Shown here in pieces: positions 1-7,106 of a DNA stretch of 9,745 nt; the stretch's first letter is position 1; each line of letters starts with the position of its first letter. Source of the DNA: Candidatus Sabulitectum sp. Lineage in GTDB: Bacteria > Fermentibacterota > Fermentibacteria > Fermentibacterales > JCC-6. The notes below the pieces were generated by a model. That model saw nothing but the letters and a program-made list of their open reading frames with translations, was not told where the DNA came from and ran no database searches. The stretch lies in contig JAGLQD010000224.1 in assembly GCA_023136985.1 (NCBI GenBank), forward strand, positions 1 to 9,745. The letters run 5' to 3'. A program made the position numbers and the translations under genes.

Positions 1-771
1 TAGATCCGGGGGAAGCGGCCTGTCCAGCCTGGTGAGCTCCAGGCTCAGTTCAACCATATCACGGGATTCAACGAGTTTCTTCCTGACGGAATCAGATTTC
101 ACCCGGGAAAGATTCCTGTAGATCGCATCGATACCTCCAAACTGCATTATGAGCTTTACAGCACCTACCTGACCTATACCTCTTGCACCTGGAATGTTGT
201 CTGACGAGTCTCCCATCAGAGCAAGAAGATCAGCTACGTATTCAGCTGGAACGCCCATTATCTCCGTCACATCACCATCTTCAACCAATGTTGGAGGTCT
301 GCCGTATTTTCCCGGCCGAAGAACAGATACATTACTGTTGACCAATTGAAGCAGATCCTTGTCTGGAGACAATACAAGTACAGGAACTGTGGATTCCACT
401 GCAAAACCCGCGATGATGTCATCTGCCTCAAGCCCGGCCTTTTCTACGAAAGGTATACCCAGCAGAGGTATCAACTCTCTTGCTGTCTGAGTCTGGGTTC
501 TAAGGTCATCCGGTGTTGGGGGTCTATTTGCCTTGTACTGCGGAAACATATCCTTCCTGAAGGTCGGTCCCGGCGCATCACTCACAGCGGCAACCATGCA
601 ATCAGGATTTGAGTCAATTATGGCATATAGCTCTTTCAGCAAGAAACTCAACCCGCTGGTGACCACACCATCAATTCCTCTAAGCGGGCTCTTCATCATT
701 GCATAGTGACCTCGATAAAGAAGACTGAGCGTGTCTACCAGAATCAGTTTTTCTACCGGTTTTTGTGCCAC
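1..771 (-). CDS. polA: DNA polymerase I, N-terminal 5'-3' exonuclease domain (partial, continues past left edge)
   Basis: This reading frame gives 257 residues and has no stop before the left edge. It matches the FEN-like 5'-3' exonuclease domain of DNA polymerase I, which removes RNA primers and nicked flaps during replication and repair. Visible metal-site motifs, in order, are LILVDTLSLLYRG (Asp13), VSDAPGPTFR (Asp65), GLEADD (Glu115, Asp117, Asp118), SPDKD (Asp137, Asp139) and ALMGDSSDNIPG (Asp188, Asp191). A helix-hairpin-helix GIGQVGA near residue 198 follows. The start is taken as GTG at 771, because an AAGGAA ribosome-binding site lies just upstream (778-783) and the exonuclease homology begins a few residues in; the frame is open further upstream but has no ATG. 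The polymerase domain would lie to the left. A stand-alone exonuclease cannot be excluded from this fragment. The gene is divergent from the acyltransferase at 884. Confidence 0.93.
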   Translation of the reverse strand, partial: MAQKPVEKLILVDTLSLLYRGHYAMMKSPLRGIDGVVTSGLSFLLKELYAIIDSNPDCMVAAVSDAPGPTFRKDMFPQYKANRPPTPDDLRTQTQTARELIPLLGIPFVEKAGLEADDIIAGFAVESTVPVLVLSPDKDLLQLVNSNVSVLRPGKYGRPPTLVEDGDVTEIMGVPAEYVADLLALMGDSSDNIPGARGIGQVGAVKLIMQFGGIDAIYRNLSRVKSDSVRKKLVESRDMVELSLELTRLDRPLPPDL

Positions 772-801
772 TGAAGATTCCTTCCATTGGATTAGTAAGG
801 A

Positions 802-830
802 AATATACTCGGTTCTATTTATGATTCGAA
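802..830 (-). promoter_or_regulatory. Candidate promoter for polA
   Basis: On the minus strand a TATATT -10 box (802-807) lies 17 bases after TTCGAA (825-830), a weak -35 with three of six consensus matches. Transcription would start near 795, about 25 bases before the GTG start and its AAGGAA site. The -10 is good and the -35 poor, so this is tentative. Confidence 0.3.
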
Positions 831-845
831 GATATCCGTCTATTC

Positions 846-875
846 TTGACAGACCGGCTTCACAATATGTATTCT
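846..875 (+). promoter_or_regulatory. Candidate promoter for the lipid A-type acyltransferase
   Basis: A perfect TTGACA -35 box (846-851) is followed after 18 bases by TATTCT (870-875), which has four of six -10 matches. The predicted transcription start is near 882-884, essentially at the ATG ATG start of the acyltransferase. That would make the mRNA leaderless or nearly so, which agrees with the absence of any ribosome-binding site there. It lies back to back with the candidate polA promoter. Confidence 0.4.
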
Positions 876-883
876 CCTGCACT

Positions 884-1759
884 ATGATGAAGAAAATACC
901 ATTCAAAACCCTGCGCCATGCTTTAACAGTACCGGCGATCAAACTTGTAGTTTTTGCCGCTGCGGTAACACCCAGACCTGTTTCGCGTTTCAGCGCTTCT
1001 GTTCTTGGAAAACTGCTTTCATTTCTTCCATTACCGTCAAACCGGATAATTCAGAAACATCGCCCTGGTATAATGAAGGAAAACAGCATATCTGTCACCA
1101 CAGCTGAAATCTATACCAGCATTCTTACCGGATTCTTTGATTTTTTCTATCTTTCATATCGCAGTGATAAAACTTTCAGAAAGATGGTTGCAGTTAAAGG
1201 ATCAAAGAACATGGAGCAAGCACTTTCGTACAACAGAGGAGTCATTGCAGTTACAGCTCATTTCGGCCCATGGGAACTTCTTCCCAGAGCCATGAAACTG
1301 CTTGGTTTTGATATAGGTGTTGTTGGCAGGTCACTTTCACAAAAGGGAGCCACTGAAGTACTTAACAAGCTTAGACAGAAACCGGGCATACAGACCATAG
1401 ACCGGAACGCCGGGGCGGGTCCCCTGCTGCGCCTTCTGCGGAAGAACAAAACACTGGGTATGCTCATTGACCAGAACACCAGAGGCGTACAGAGTGAGTT
1501 CATTGCATTTATGGGTCATGCTGCCCGAACACCTGTGGCACCTGCTATTCTTTCCAGGAAACTTGGTGTACCAGTGGTTACAATGCACATCACCAGGCAG
1601 AAAGATTCCACATATCTTCTGGAGATCGATGAACCTCTCTTCTTTTCACGGGAGGATTCAGTATCAAATGTACTTACAGTTCTTAACGAAAGGATCTGCC
1701 AGTGGATCCTGGATTCTCCTGAGCAGTGGGTATGGTTTCATGACAGATGGCGCAAATAA
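884..1759 (+). CDS. LpxL/HtrB-family lipid A-type acyltransferase
   Basis: The 291-residue product fits the LpxL/HtrB/MsbB late acyltransferase family, which transfers a secondary acyl chain to a lipid A precursor (or a related glycolipid) at the inner face of the cytoplasmic membrane. The catalytic HX4E motif is seen as HFGPWE (His126, Glu131), inside the family's usual AVTAHFGPWELLP context. Further family landmarks are VVGRSL, LGMLIDQNTRG near 190-200 and the C-terminal EQWVWFHDRWRK. Residues about 10-35 are hydrophobic and may form the usual N-terminal membrane anchor. The length is slightly below the roughly 300 residues of E. coli LpxL. The frame is open back to an ATG at 731, but that would overlap polA and add non-homologous sequence; 884 (or the adjacent ATG at 887) fits the family start. 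No Shine-Dalgarno sequence is visible. Which acyl position or lipid it modifies cannot be told. Confidence 0.88.
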   Translation: MMKKIPFKTLRHALTVPAIKLVVFAAAVTPRPVSRFSASVLGKLLSFLPLPSNRIIQKHRPGIMKENSISVTTAEIYTSILTGFFDFFYLSYRSDKTFRKMVAVKGSKNMEQALSYNRGVIAVTAHFGPWELLPRAMKLLGFDIGVVGRSLSQKGATEVLNKLRQKPGIQTIDRNAGAGPLLRLLRKNKTLGMLIDQNTRGVQSEFIAFMGHAARTPVAPAILSRKLGVPVVTMHITRQKDSTYLLEIDEPLFFSREDSVSNVLTVLNERICQWILDSPEQWVWFHDRWRK

Positions 1760-1762
1760 CTG

Positions 1763-2929
1763 TCAGTCTTTATGCATTTTCTTAACCGCATGACGAATAC
1801 TGTCCCTGATAAAGACTGCAATATTGTGAAGCACCATTCTTGCCTTGCTGTACTTCTCAACCTGCTCATAAAGTTTCACAATTTCGGATAGCTGCCTTGC
1901 TGTGGCATTCCCGTCAGGCTTGTAGAATGAGTGATTCAACAGCTTGTTCCGAATTGGTTTGTGATTGTCCGAAGCGAGATTGTTCCTGACAGCAGGAAAG
2001 ATGTCTTCCTCTTTGTAAAGAACATCCCCCGCCTGCCAGGCGTAGGTGTTGGATAACCCGTCAGTGGATGGCTTGTAGTGATCAGGTGCAGGGTTCGCAA
2101 ACAGGATCGGCCTGTTGGTATGAAACCATTCGTAACACACAGCAGAGATGTCTGAGATCATCAGATCAGCCTGGTTCATGTACTGAGTTATATCGGAATC
2201 CAGAATCACTTTTACAGTGTCTTCCGCCCCAAGATCAGCAATACACCGCTCGATACTCTTGTAAATATCTTTGTGAATATCATATATTCTAGAATGATAC
2301 TTTATAATCAGATTATAATGCGGGGCCACTGCGCGAATGATCCTTTCCCCCCATAACGGCAGCGAACTCTCTCCATGAGAAGAGAATTTCAGCCGGGAGG
2401 TGGAACCTTCGGTGATCCATGTAGGTGCGTAAAGAATTACTGGTTTCCCATTGTTGAACAAAGGAGAAGCCGTAATTGATCCATTTACGAGCTTATCGAA
2501 TTTGGGATACCCTACGATCTTGAACCGCTCCGGATGCTTGAGTTTGTATGAACCAAGTATTTTATCCATATGCTTCTGACCAGGCAGAAGCAGAAGATCA
2601 TAAAGAAGAATACGCTTGTGCTTTAGCAGATAGTGTTTATCAGATGCCCCGTGAAACACCTGTACAGAATGCCCCCAGAAGATCATCTGAAAACCAGTGT
2701 ATACAACAAGCTTTATGTCCAGCCTGTTCATGTGCTTCTTTGCTTCTGTAGAATTCTTAACCAGCAAAAGATCACCGGTAAGATATGGGAATTTTTCCCT
2801 GAGGTAATTGTAAATAGCGGGGTTCTTTGTAAGAATAATACCACCGAGGTTGTCGTAGATCGGGCGAATATGCGCAAAATGCTGAATGTCGGTCCGAAGC
2901 CAGTATGCTATTTTGTAACTACCTGACAT
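1763..2929 (-). CDS. CDP-glycerol glycerophosphotransferase family protein (paralogue A)
   Basis: This 388-residue protein carries the Glyphos_transf (TagB/TagF-like) GT-B signature and would transfer a polyol phosphate from a CDP-polyol to an acceptor at the cytoplasmic membrane face. Motifs in order are QVFHG (90-94, catalytic-type His93), VGYPKFDKL (139-147), LYAPTW (166-171), IIKYHSR (208-214), ADLMISDISAVCYE (254-267) and PDGNATAR (338-345). The SDxSS element found in its two neighbours is SDISA here. Residues about 355-388 form a basic amphipathic tail with no transmembrane helix, which could bind the membrane. It is the last gene of the operon, 8 nt after paralogue B. Its ribosome-binding site AAGGAG (2941-2946) lies in the last codons of B and overlaps no further sequence, 11 nt before the ATG. 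Its 3' end is 3 nt from the convergent acyltransferase. The donor and acceptor are unknown. Confidence 0.88.
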   Translation of the reverse strand: MSGSYKIAYWLRTDIQHFAHIRPIYDNLGGIILTKNPAIYNYLREKFPYLTGDLLLVKNSTEAKKHMNRLDIKLVVYTGFQMIFWGHSVQVFHGASDKHYLLKHKRILLYDLLLLPGQKHMDKILGSYKLKHPERFKIVGYPKFDKLVNGSITASPLFNNGKPVILYAPTWITEGSTSRLKFSSHGESSLPLWGERIIRAVAPHYNLIIKYHSRIYDIHKDIYKSIERCIADLGAEDTVKVILDSDITQYMNQADLMISDISAVCYEWFHTNRPILFANPAPDHYKPSTDGLSNTYAWQAGDVLYKEEDIFPAVRNNLASDNHKPIRNKLLNHSFYKPDGNATARQLSEIVKLYEQVEKYSKARMVLHNIAVFIRDSIRHAVKKMHKD

Positions 2930-2937
2930 GTATGTAA

Positions 2938-4029
2938 TTACTCCTTTGTCTTCAAAATGGAATCAATGGTATCTTTTACCCTTCTGGAGGCGTTGCCATC
3001 CAGGCCGGTAAAGAAATACTCTCTGTATTCCCCGAGTTTGATCTTCATTTCTTCTGTTGGTGCAAGAGCCAGTTCTACCGCTTCAATCAGTTCTTCAGGG
3101 CTGGAGATATGCGGGAAAGCCTCCTTCAGCCATTCAGCCGGATCAATGGAAAGTATCGGCATCCCGTCAGAGTGTCTTAGATCCGAGTCTGGAAGTTGAT
3201 AGATAATACCGTGCCTACCCAGAGCCAGGAATTCGTTAAGCACACTGGATGTATCGCTTATCAGTGTATCGGCAATGGAGAGATAGGGGTAAACATCGTA
3301 CTCACTGGCCGGTACCAGAAAAAGCTCTCTGTGTTTTTTCGCCATTTCCTGGTAAAGCCTGTGCTGGGAATGAGGTGCATACTTCCCCCCCCATGAATAC
3401 GGATGAAGCTTCACAACCAGATTGTATCTTGAAAGAAGTTCAAGAATGCCTTCACCAATATGATCAATGCAGCTTGGTTTGTATGACGGCGCGAACAGAA
3501 CAGTCTGCTTATCTGGATCAAGTCCCAGTTTGTTAATAAAAGCCTGGTTATCGTAGTGTCCCTTCTGAAAGAAAGGATCAAGCTTAGGCAATCCTGTAAT
3601 ATGAAAATCAGCAACCCCGGACTGGCCAATGCTCTTAATGTAATCAAACCAGTATTGCCCCTCAAGGAAAACATGGTAGCGAGTACTTTTCTGCCTAACT
3701 ATGTTTCTGATCCTCAATGTTTTGATCCCCACACCATGATCAAGGTGAAACTTGAGCACATCGCCGTATTTCCCCGGATTTTTGAGTGCATCTCCGCATA
3801 CGATCGCATCAAATCCCTTTGTTCTGTCTGTTATCTGGAAACCTCTGCTCGTGAGATCATCTTCAATTCTAGATCTGTTTGAAACAAGAAAAATACCCAG
3901 GAAACGATGCTGATCCTTTCCTACCCTGATCCACAGGTCATATTCAGGATCCTCTGCCATGATCCTGTAGAGAGGATACAGAGAATTGAAGTAATATTCT
4001 TTTTTCAGATCAAAGAGAATTTTCCTCAT
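2938..4029 (-). CDS. CDP-glycerol glycerophosphotransferase family protein (paralogue B)
   Basis: This 363-residue protein is a second Glyphos_transf-family enzyme, only distantly similar to its neighbours outside the motifs. It shows FHLDHGVGIKT (94-104, His98-Gly99), ITGLPKLDPF (144-153), VLFAPSYKP (177-185), VVKLHPYSW (205-213), ADTLISDTSSVLNEFL (253-268) and LDGNASRR (343-350). The two separated His residues (the HG motif and the KLHP motif) are those expected of the catalytic centre in TagF-type enzymes. There is no signal peptide or transmembrane segment, so it is probably a peripheral membrane enzyme. Its ATG overlaps the TGA of paralogue C by four bases (ATGA, 4026-4029) and has no ribosome-binding site of its own. 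Translation is therefore probably coupled to C, which implies co-production. The exact step (primer, linker or polymer extension) cannot be assigned. Confidence 0.88.
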   Translation of the reverse strand: MRKILFDLKKEYYFNSLYPLYRIMAEDPEYDLWIRVGKDQHRFLGIFLVSNRSRIEDDLTSRGFQITDRTKGFDAIVCGDALKNPGKYGDVLKFHLDHGVGIKTLRIRNIVRQKSTRYHVFLEGQYWFDYIKSIGQSGVADFHITGLPKLDPFFQKGHYDNQAFINKLGLDPDKQTVLFAPSYKPSCIDHIGEGILELLSRYNLVVKLHPYSWGGKYAPHSQHRLYQEMAKKHRELFLVPASEYDVYPYLSIADTLISDTSSVLNEFLALGRHGIIYQLPDSDLRHSDGMPILSIDPAEWLKEAFPHISSPEELIEAVELALAPTEEMKIKLGEYREYFFTGLDGNASRRVKDTIDSILKTKE

Positions 4030-5093
4030 TGTTTCAGTTCGCTGGCTATGCTGTTCACAAAATCCTTCGCTCTCTGTACAGATCCTCCGTCGTTAAAATA
4101 AAAACAGTTGTTTAGCATTTCAGCATATTTACAGCTGCCTGATCCGTCTGACAGGTTCCTGTTCACCACATCCAGAATTCTCTCGGACCCGTTAAAAGAA
4201 TCAGCAATTGTCATTATGTTCATCCGGTGGGGCATACTGTGCAGATCGCTGAAATCGGTATTGGCTACAATGATGGGCTTCCCTGTTATCAGGTATTCGT
4301 AAAGAACTGATGATGTGTCACTTATAAGAATATCCGAGATCAGGAAATCGTGCATCGTATCACTTTTTGTGATCCTGTTGGAGTTGGAGAAATACACCCT
4401 CTTTATTCCGTTAATTTTTGCCCAGAGCTTGAGTGCAGGCACTTTGTGAGAATCAAAATGGTGCGGCCGTATGATCAAATTGTGCTCGGCGGTAATCTCT
4501 TTGCAGAACAGCTTTGCATACCTGCCGAGTGTTCCATTCCCATCCTGCCATGTAGGAGCATACAGCACTGTCTTTCTTCCGCGATCCCTTTTGGGAATAC
4601 CTATTCTGTCCATTAGAACTTCTCTTGAGGTTCCGCCGTTAATGTAATCATCAAATCTGAGATTGCCTATCTTTATCAGGCTTTCTTCCGGGAAATGAAG
4701 ACCGCTGTCTGCAAATTTTGCCATGTGTTTGGGGCCGGATACAAAGAGATACTGAAAACTTTCAAGGGTGTGGGCTTTCTCTCCATATTTTTTGTCTCCG
4801 GTGCCGTGACCGATGAAAACACTTCGAGATATCTCCGGATCGTTGTGAATCCTGGCATTTGATTGAGATAGAATAATTCCGCTTAGATCAGAAATATATC
4901 TTAGTTTCCTTCTTCTTACAGTGGGGGTATCTGGCAATAATCCATCTGAAGATGTCGTACTTCCTCTGAGATACCGTTTGAATTTTAGAAGAGTCTTATA
5001 CTTTCTTACGATGAAAGATCCGCCGATCTCGTTGTAGAGAGGCCACGCATACGACAGCTGGTAAATCTGATTTGCAAAGTAGTAGATGTTCAT
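4026..5093 (-). CDS. CDP-glycerol glycerophosphotransferase family protein (paralogue C)
   Basis: This 355-residue protein is the third Glyphos_transf-family enzyme of the operon. Visible motifs are SVFIGHGTGDKKYG (91-104, His96-Gly97), IGNLRFDDYI (142-151), VLYAPTWQDGNGT (176-188), LIIRPHHFDSH (206-216), DILISDTSSVLYEYLITGKP (254-273) and FNDGGSVQRA (333-342). The layout is GT-B-like: a short N-terminal half ending at the HG motif and a C-terminal nucleotide-binding half carrying the PTW, RPHH and SDTSS elements. The YAPTWQDGNGT stretch is close to that of teichoic-acid TagB/TagF enzymes. No membrane segment is seen. It starts 5 nt after the cytidylyltransferase-like gene ends, with only a weak, distant GGAG as ribosome-binding site, and its stop overlaps paralogue B. 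By position it could act first after CDP-polyol synthesis, but order in an operon is weak evidence. Confidence 0.88.
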   Translation of the reverse strand: MNIYYFANQIYQLSYAWPLYNEIGGSFIVRKYKTLLKFKRYLRGSTTSSDGLLPDTPTVRRRKLRYISDLSGIILSQSNARIHNDPEISRSVFIGHGTGDKKYGEKAHTLESFQYLFVSGPKHMAKFADSGLHFPEESLIKIGNLRFDDYINGGTSREVLMDRIGIPKRDRGRKTVLYAPTWQDGNGTLGRYAKLFCKEITAEHNLIIRPHHFDSHKVPALKLWAKINGIKRVYFSNSNRITKSDTMHDFLISDILISDTSSVLYEYLITGKPIIVANTDFSDLHSMPHRMNIMTIADSFNGSERILDVVNRNLSDGSGSCKYAEMLNNCFYFNDGGSVQRAKDFVNSIASELKQ

Positions 5094-5098
5094 CAGAG

Positions 5099-5848
5099 TT
5101 AAACATCTCCTGGATCACCAATGATCTTTTCGATCAAAGCGGTAAATAAAAGCATTTCCGGTGTGTCCAGATCTATCCATCTCAAATCACTTATGTCAAC
5201 ACCGATCATCCTGCCTTCGGAGGCAAGAGTATTGCAGGTATCCGAAAGAGAATCTCTGCCGTTGTCTATGTTTCTTTCAAGCTCTGAGAAAAAGCTGTAG
5301 TTAAATTTGAACATGCCGCAATCAACAGCCTGGAATTCGCTGAATGCTTTATCAAGCCCGGTAATTTCAAATTTGCTTCCATCTACTCCGCTGCATTTTA
5401 CCTTCATACCATCATCTATATCGGGAATCTCGGCAACTTTAAAATCAAGGGCAAGTAGTGCCTGGTTGGAGTCAATATCAGTATCAAGTACTAATTTGAG
5501 CATCTCAGGCTGGAAGATGTGATCACTCATCAGAAGAATAAATTCCTCATCGCGGCTGATCCATTTTTCTGCTGCAAGCACAGATACTCCGTTAGAGAGC
5601 TTCCAGGAAGGGTTGTAGTTGAAGACTATCTTAAGATCATCCCTTGCATTCTTCTTTATGTAATCTTCCAGAGCAACCGCATTGAACCCGGTTACTATCA
5701 CTACATCTTTAATACCCGAGTCAGCTATTCCACTAAGAATAATGTCAATTATTCTTCTGCCGCCAACGTCAATAAGAGTCTTTGGTACCCCAAGATGTTT
5801 TGACTCCAGCCGTGAACCACAGCCAGCTGCAATAATTACTGCTTTCAT
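5099..5848 (-). CDS. Nucleotidyltransferase, probable polyol- or choline-phosphate cytidylyltransferase (IPCT/LicC-like)
   Basis: This 249-residue single-domain NTP transferase probably activates a phosphorylated alcohol with CTP to give a CDP-alcohol. Seen directly: the N-terminal nucleotide-binding motif IIAAGCGSRL (5-14) with PKTLIDVGG (22-30), SNGVSVLAAEKW (85-96), the metal-site FILLMSDHIF (103-112, Asp109), QAVDCGMFKF (173-182), DSLSDTC (199-205) and the second metal Asp in RWIDLDTPE (223-231). From memory, the NG.S, LMSDH, VD.G.F, SLS and W.D.DTPE pattern resembles the inositol-1-phosphate cytidylyltransferase domain of archaeal IPCT-DIPPS proteins, and also LicC-type phosphocholine enzymes, more than glucose-1-phosphate thymidylyltransferases. 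The membrane CDP-alcohol phosphatidyltransferase domain of bifunctional archaeal enzymes is absent. An in-frame TGA just upstream fixes the ATG at 5848. It leads the operon with three CDP-glycerol-type transferases, so it probably supplies their donor. The substrate (inositol, choline, glycerol or another polyol phosphate) is inference. Confidence 0.8.
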   Translation of the reverse strand: MKAVIIAAGCGSRLESKHLGVPKTLIDVGGRRIIDIILSGIADSGIKDVVIVTGFNAVALEDYIKKNARDDLKIVFNYNPSWKLSNGVSVLAAEKWISRDEEFILLMSDHIFQPEMLKLVLDTDIDSNQALLALDFKVAEIPDIDDGMKVKCSGVDGSKFEITGLDKAFSEFQAVDCGMFKFNYSFFSELERNIDNGRDSLSDTCNTLASEGRMIGVDISDLRWIDLDTPEMLLFTALIEKIIGDPGDV

Positions 5849-5978
5849 TACTCAGCCCCGCATAACTACATGATTTATAATATGTTACAAACATTCCAAC
5901 ATCTGTTATCAAGCCGAATCATAATCGTTTACAACCACTTATGCAAGAAAGTAAGAACACAGATACCGGCTGGCCTGC
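5849..5978. other. Intergenic region upstream of the glycerophosphotransferase operon
   Basis: This 130-base gap, the longest in the window, separates the exported 359-residue protein from the cytidylyltransferase-like gene. It should contain the operon promoter. Its AT-rich part (about 5873-5890) offers several TATTAT/TATAAA-like -10 boxes on the minus strand, but none has a convincing -35 at the right distance. No hairpin followed by a T run is visible, so read-through from the upstream gene is possible. Confidence 0.5.
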
Positions 5979-7058
5979 TTACTGAAACTCGTAATAATAC
6001 AAACCACGACCTGCTCTGAAAATTATGCTGTTACCAGGATCTACCGGCAGAACTTTTCCTGAAATTGAAAGGTACCCCGCCAGTTCGGTTAACTCTGCGG
6101 TTTCCTCTTCTTCAAAGGTTGACCAGCTCACTGTTCCCCTGCTGAAGGTTTCCCCTTCATCCCTGGTAAATATGTAATTGCCTTCAGACGATCTGCAGAG
6201 AACAATGAAAGGAGCTTCCCGATTCACAAAAACCGTACCGTCCAAAAACCTGATGACCTGAAGTGAGTCAAGCATTGCCAGCCCTGCATCAGGTTCAACC
6301 CACTGCTCTACAACAGGTGAAATGAGTGTGCTGTCTTCAAAAACAACCGAGAAAGTTGCCATATCAGCAATTTTGCTAAAGGGCTCGTTACCGGCGGTAA
6401 TCAGATCAGACCACGGATTGCCGATGAAAAAGTCACCAATAAGTCCATTTGCACTGAATCTTGCATTTTCTTCCAGATCGATCACATCGAACCGGCGGAG
6501 CGAACTGCTCTCATCCCCCAGATAATGAGCAAAGAATGCCTCTGAATTTGGCAGGCAGGGAAGAAACCCTGCTCCATACAGCAGTCTTGAATCCTGAGTA
6601 AAATCAAAAGAAAGAACATTACCTGAATCCGCTGTTACTCCCACTGCCTGTGCCCCGCCGCCACTGGAGTTGCACACAACAATGACAATTGGCTGTGGCA
6701 TGGAAAGACCTCTGTTCACAACACTGTCCGGGACAGAGACTTCCACAGCAATACATACCCAATTTCCGTCCGGGCTGCTCTTCAATAACCTGATTGTTTC
6801 CGGCCCTGCCCAGCCATGATCAGCAGCTGTCCAATCCACTGTAAAAGTACTTGTGTTGAAAGGGTCTTGAATGTTCACAGAGCTGAGAGATCCCGCGGTG
6901 TTCACAAAAATCACTTTCCCGCCGGAAACCAGTACAAATTCTCCGAAACTCGTTGATAGTGAGTCTGTTAGCATTACTGGCTGTGCATGTGCCACAAAGA
7001 CCGCAAGAATTACAGATAAGAATAGAAAAGCAGGGGGTCTTGCAAAGGTTCCTTCCAT
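5979..7058 (-). CDS. Exported protein of unknown function with beta-propeller-like motifs
   Basis: I do not recognise this 359-residue protein as a named family. A signal peptide is clear: hydrophobic residues 9-24 ending in AHA, with likely cleavage near residue 25. The mature part is strand-rich and contains short blade-like motifs of the TolB/WD40 type: KSSPDGNWVCIAVE (93-106) and DFTQDSRLLYGAG (152-164). An Asp-box-like TRDEGETF (298-305) fits the S/T-x-D-x-G-x-T-W/F pattern of BNR propellers. Together these suggest a small secreted or periplasmic beta-propeller, perhaps a binding or scaffold protein; no catalytic residues or C-terminal sorting domain are evident. The ATG at 7058 is fixed by a perfect AAGGAGG eight bases upstream and by the signal peptide. 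It follows the 169-residue exported protein by 99 nt but has a good promoter of its own. Confidence 0.75.
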   Translation of the reverse strand: MEGTFARPPAFLFLSVILAVFVAHAQPVMLTDSLSTSFGEFVLVSGGKVIFVNTAGSLSSVNIQDPFNTSTFTVDWTAADHGWAGPETIRLLKSSPDGNWVCIAVEVSVPDSVVNRGLSMPQPIVIVVCNSSGGGAQAVGVTADSGNVLSFDFTQDSRLLYGAGFLPCLPNSEAFFAHYLGDESSSLRRFDVIDLEENARFSANGLIGDFFIGNPWSDLITAGNEPFSKIADMATFSVVFEDSTLISPVVEQWVEPDAGLAMLDSLQVIRFLDGTVFVNREAPFIVLCRSSEGNYIFTRDEGETFSRGTVSWSTFEEEETAELTELAGYLSISGKVLPVDPGNSIIFRAGRGLYYYEFQ

Positions 7059-7066
7059 TTAATCGT

Positions 7067-7073
7067 CCTCCTT
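7067..7073 (-). promoter_or_regulatory. Strong ribosome-binding site of the 359-residue exported protein
   Basis: AAGGAGG on the minus strand lies eight bases before the ATG at 7058. It is the strongest ribosome-binding site in the window, much stronger than those of the glycerophosphotransferase operon, and it decides the start. High translation of this exported protein is a reasonable inference. Confidence 0.8.
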
Positions 7074-7106
7074 ACTGAAACAGATCATCACCGAAGACAC
7101 TCTGAT

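Noticed and set aside
731..883. N-terminal extension of the acyltransferase frame back to ATG at 731 (or 821).
   Set aside because: The extension overlaps the polA start, has no family similarity and no suitable ribosome-binding site; the family homology begins at 884.
1741..1765. Inverted repeat TGACAG - 13 bases - CTGTCA spanning the stop codons of the two convergent genes, as a possible shared terminator.
   Set aside because: The stem is only 6 bp with a 13-base loop, does not extend on either side, and is not followed by a T run on the minus strand and only a loose one on the plus strand. A match this short is expected by chance.
3556..3882. A 108-codon plus-strand frame inside the glycerophosphotransferase operon.
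   Set aside because: It is antisense to conserved motifs of paralogue B and shows no domain, signal or ribosome-binding site.
5873..5935. Promoter for the cytidylyltransferase-led operon.
   Set aside because: Several -10-like AT stretches exist, and TTGATA or TTGGAA could serve as -35, but the spacings are 11, 14 or 18-19 bases with poor partners, so no single promoter can be supported.
5951..5978. GC-rich GGCCAGCCGG stretch just after the 359-residue protein gene as a terminator.
   Set aside because: It cannot form a stable hairpin with a loop of at least three bases and lacks a following T run.
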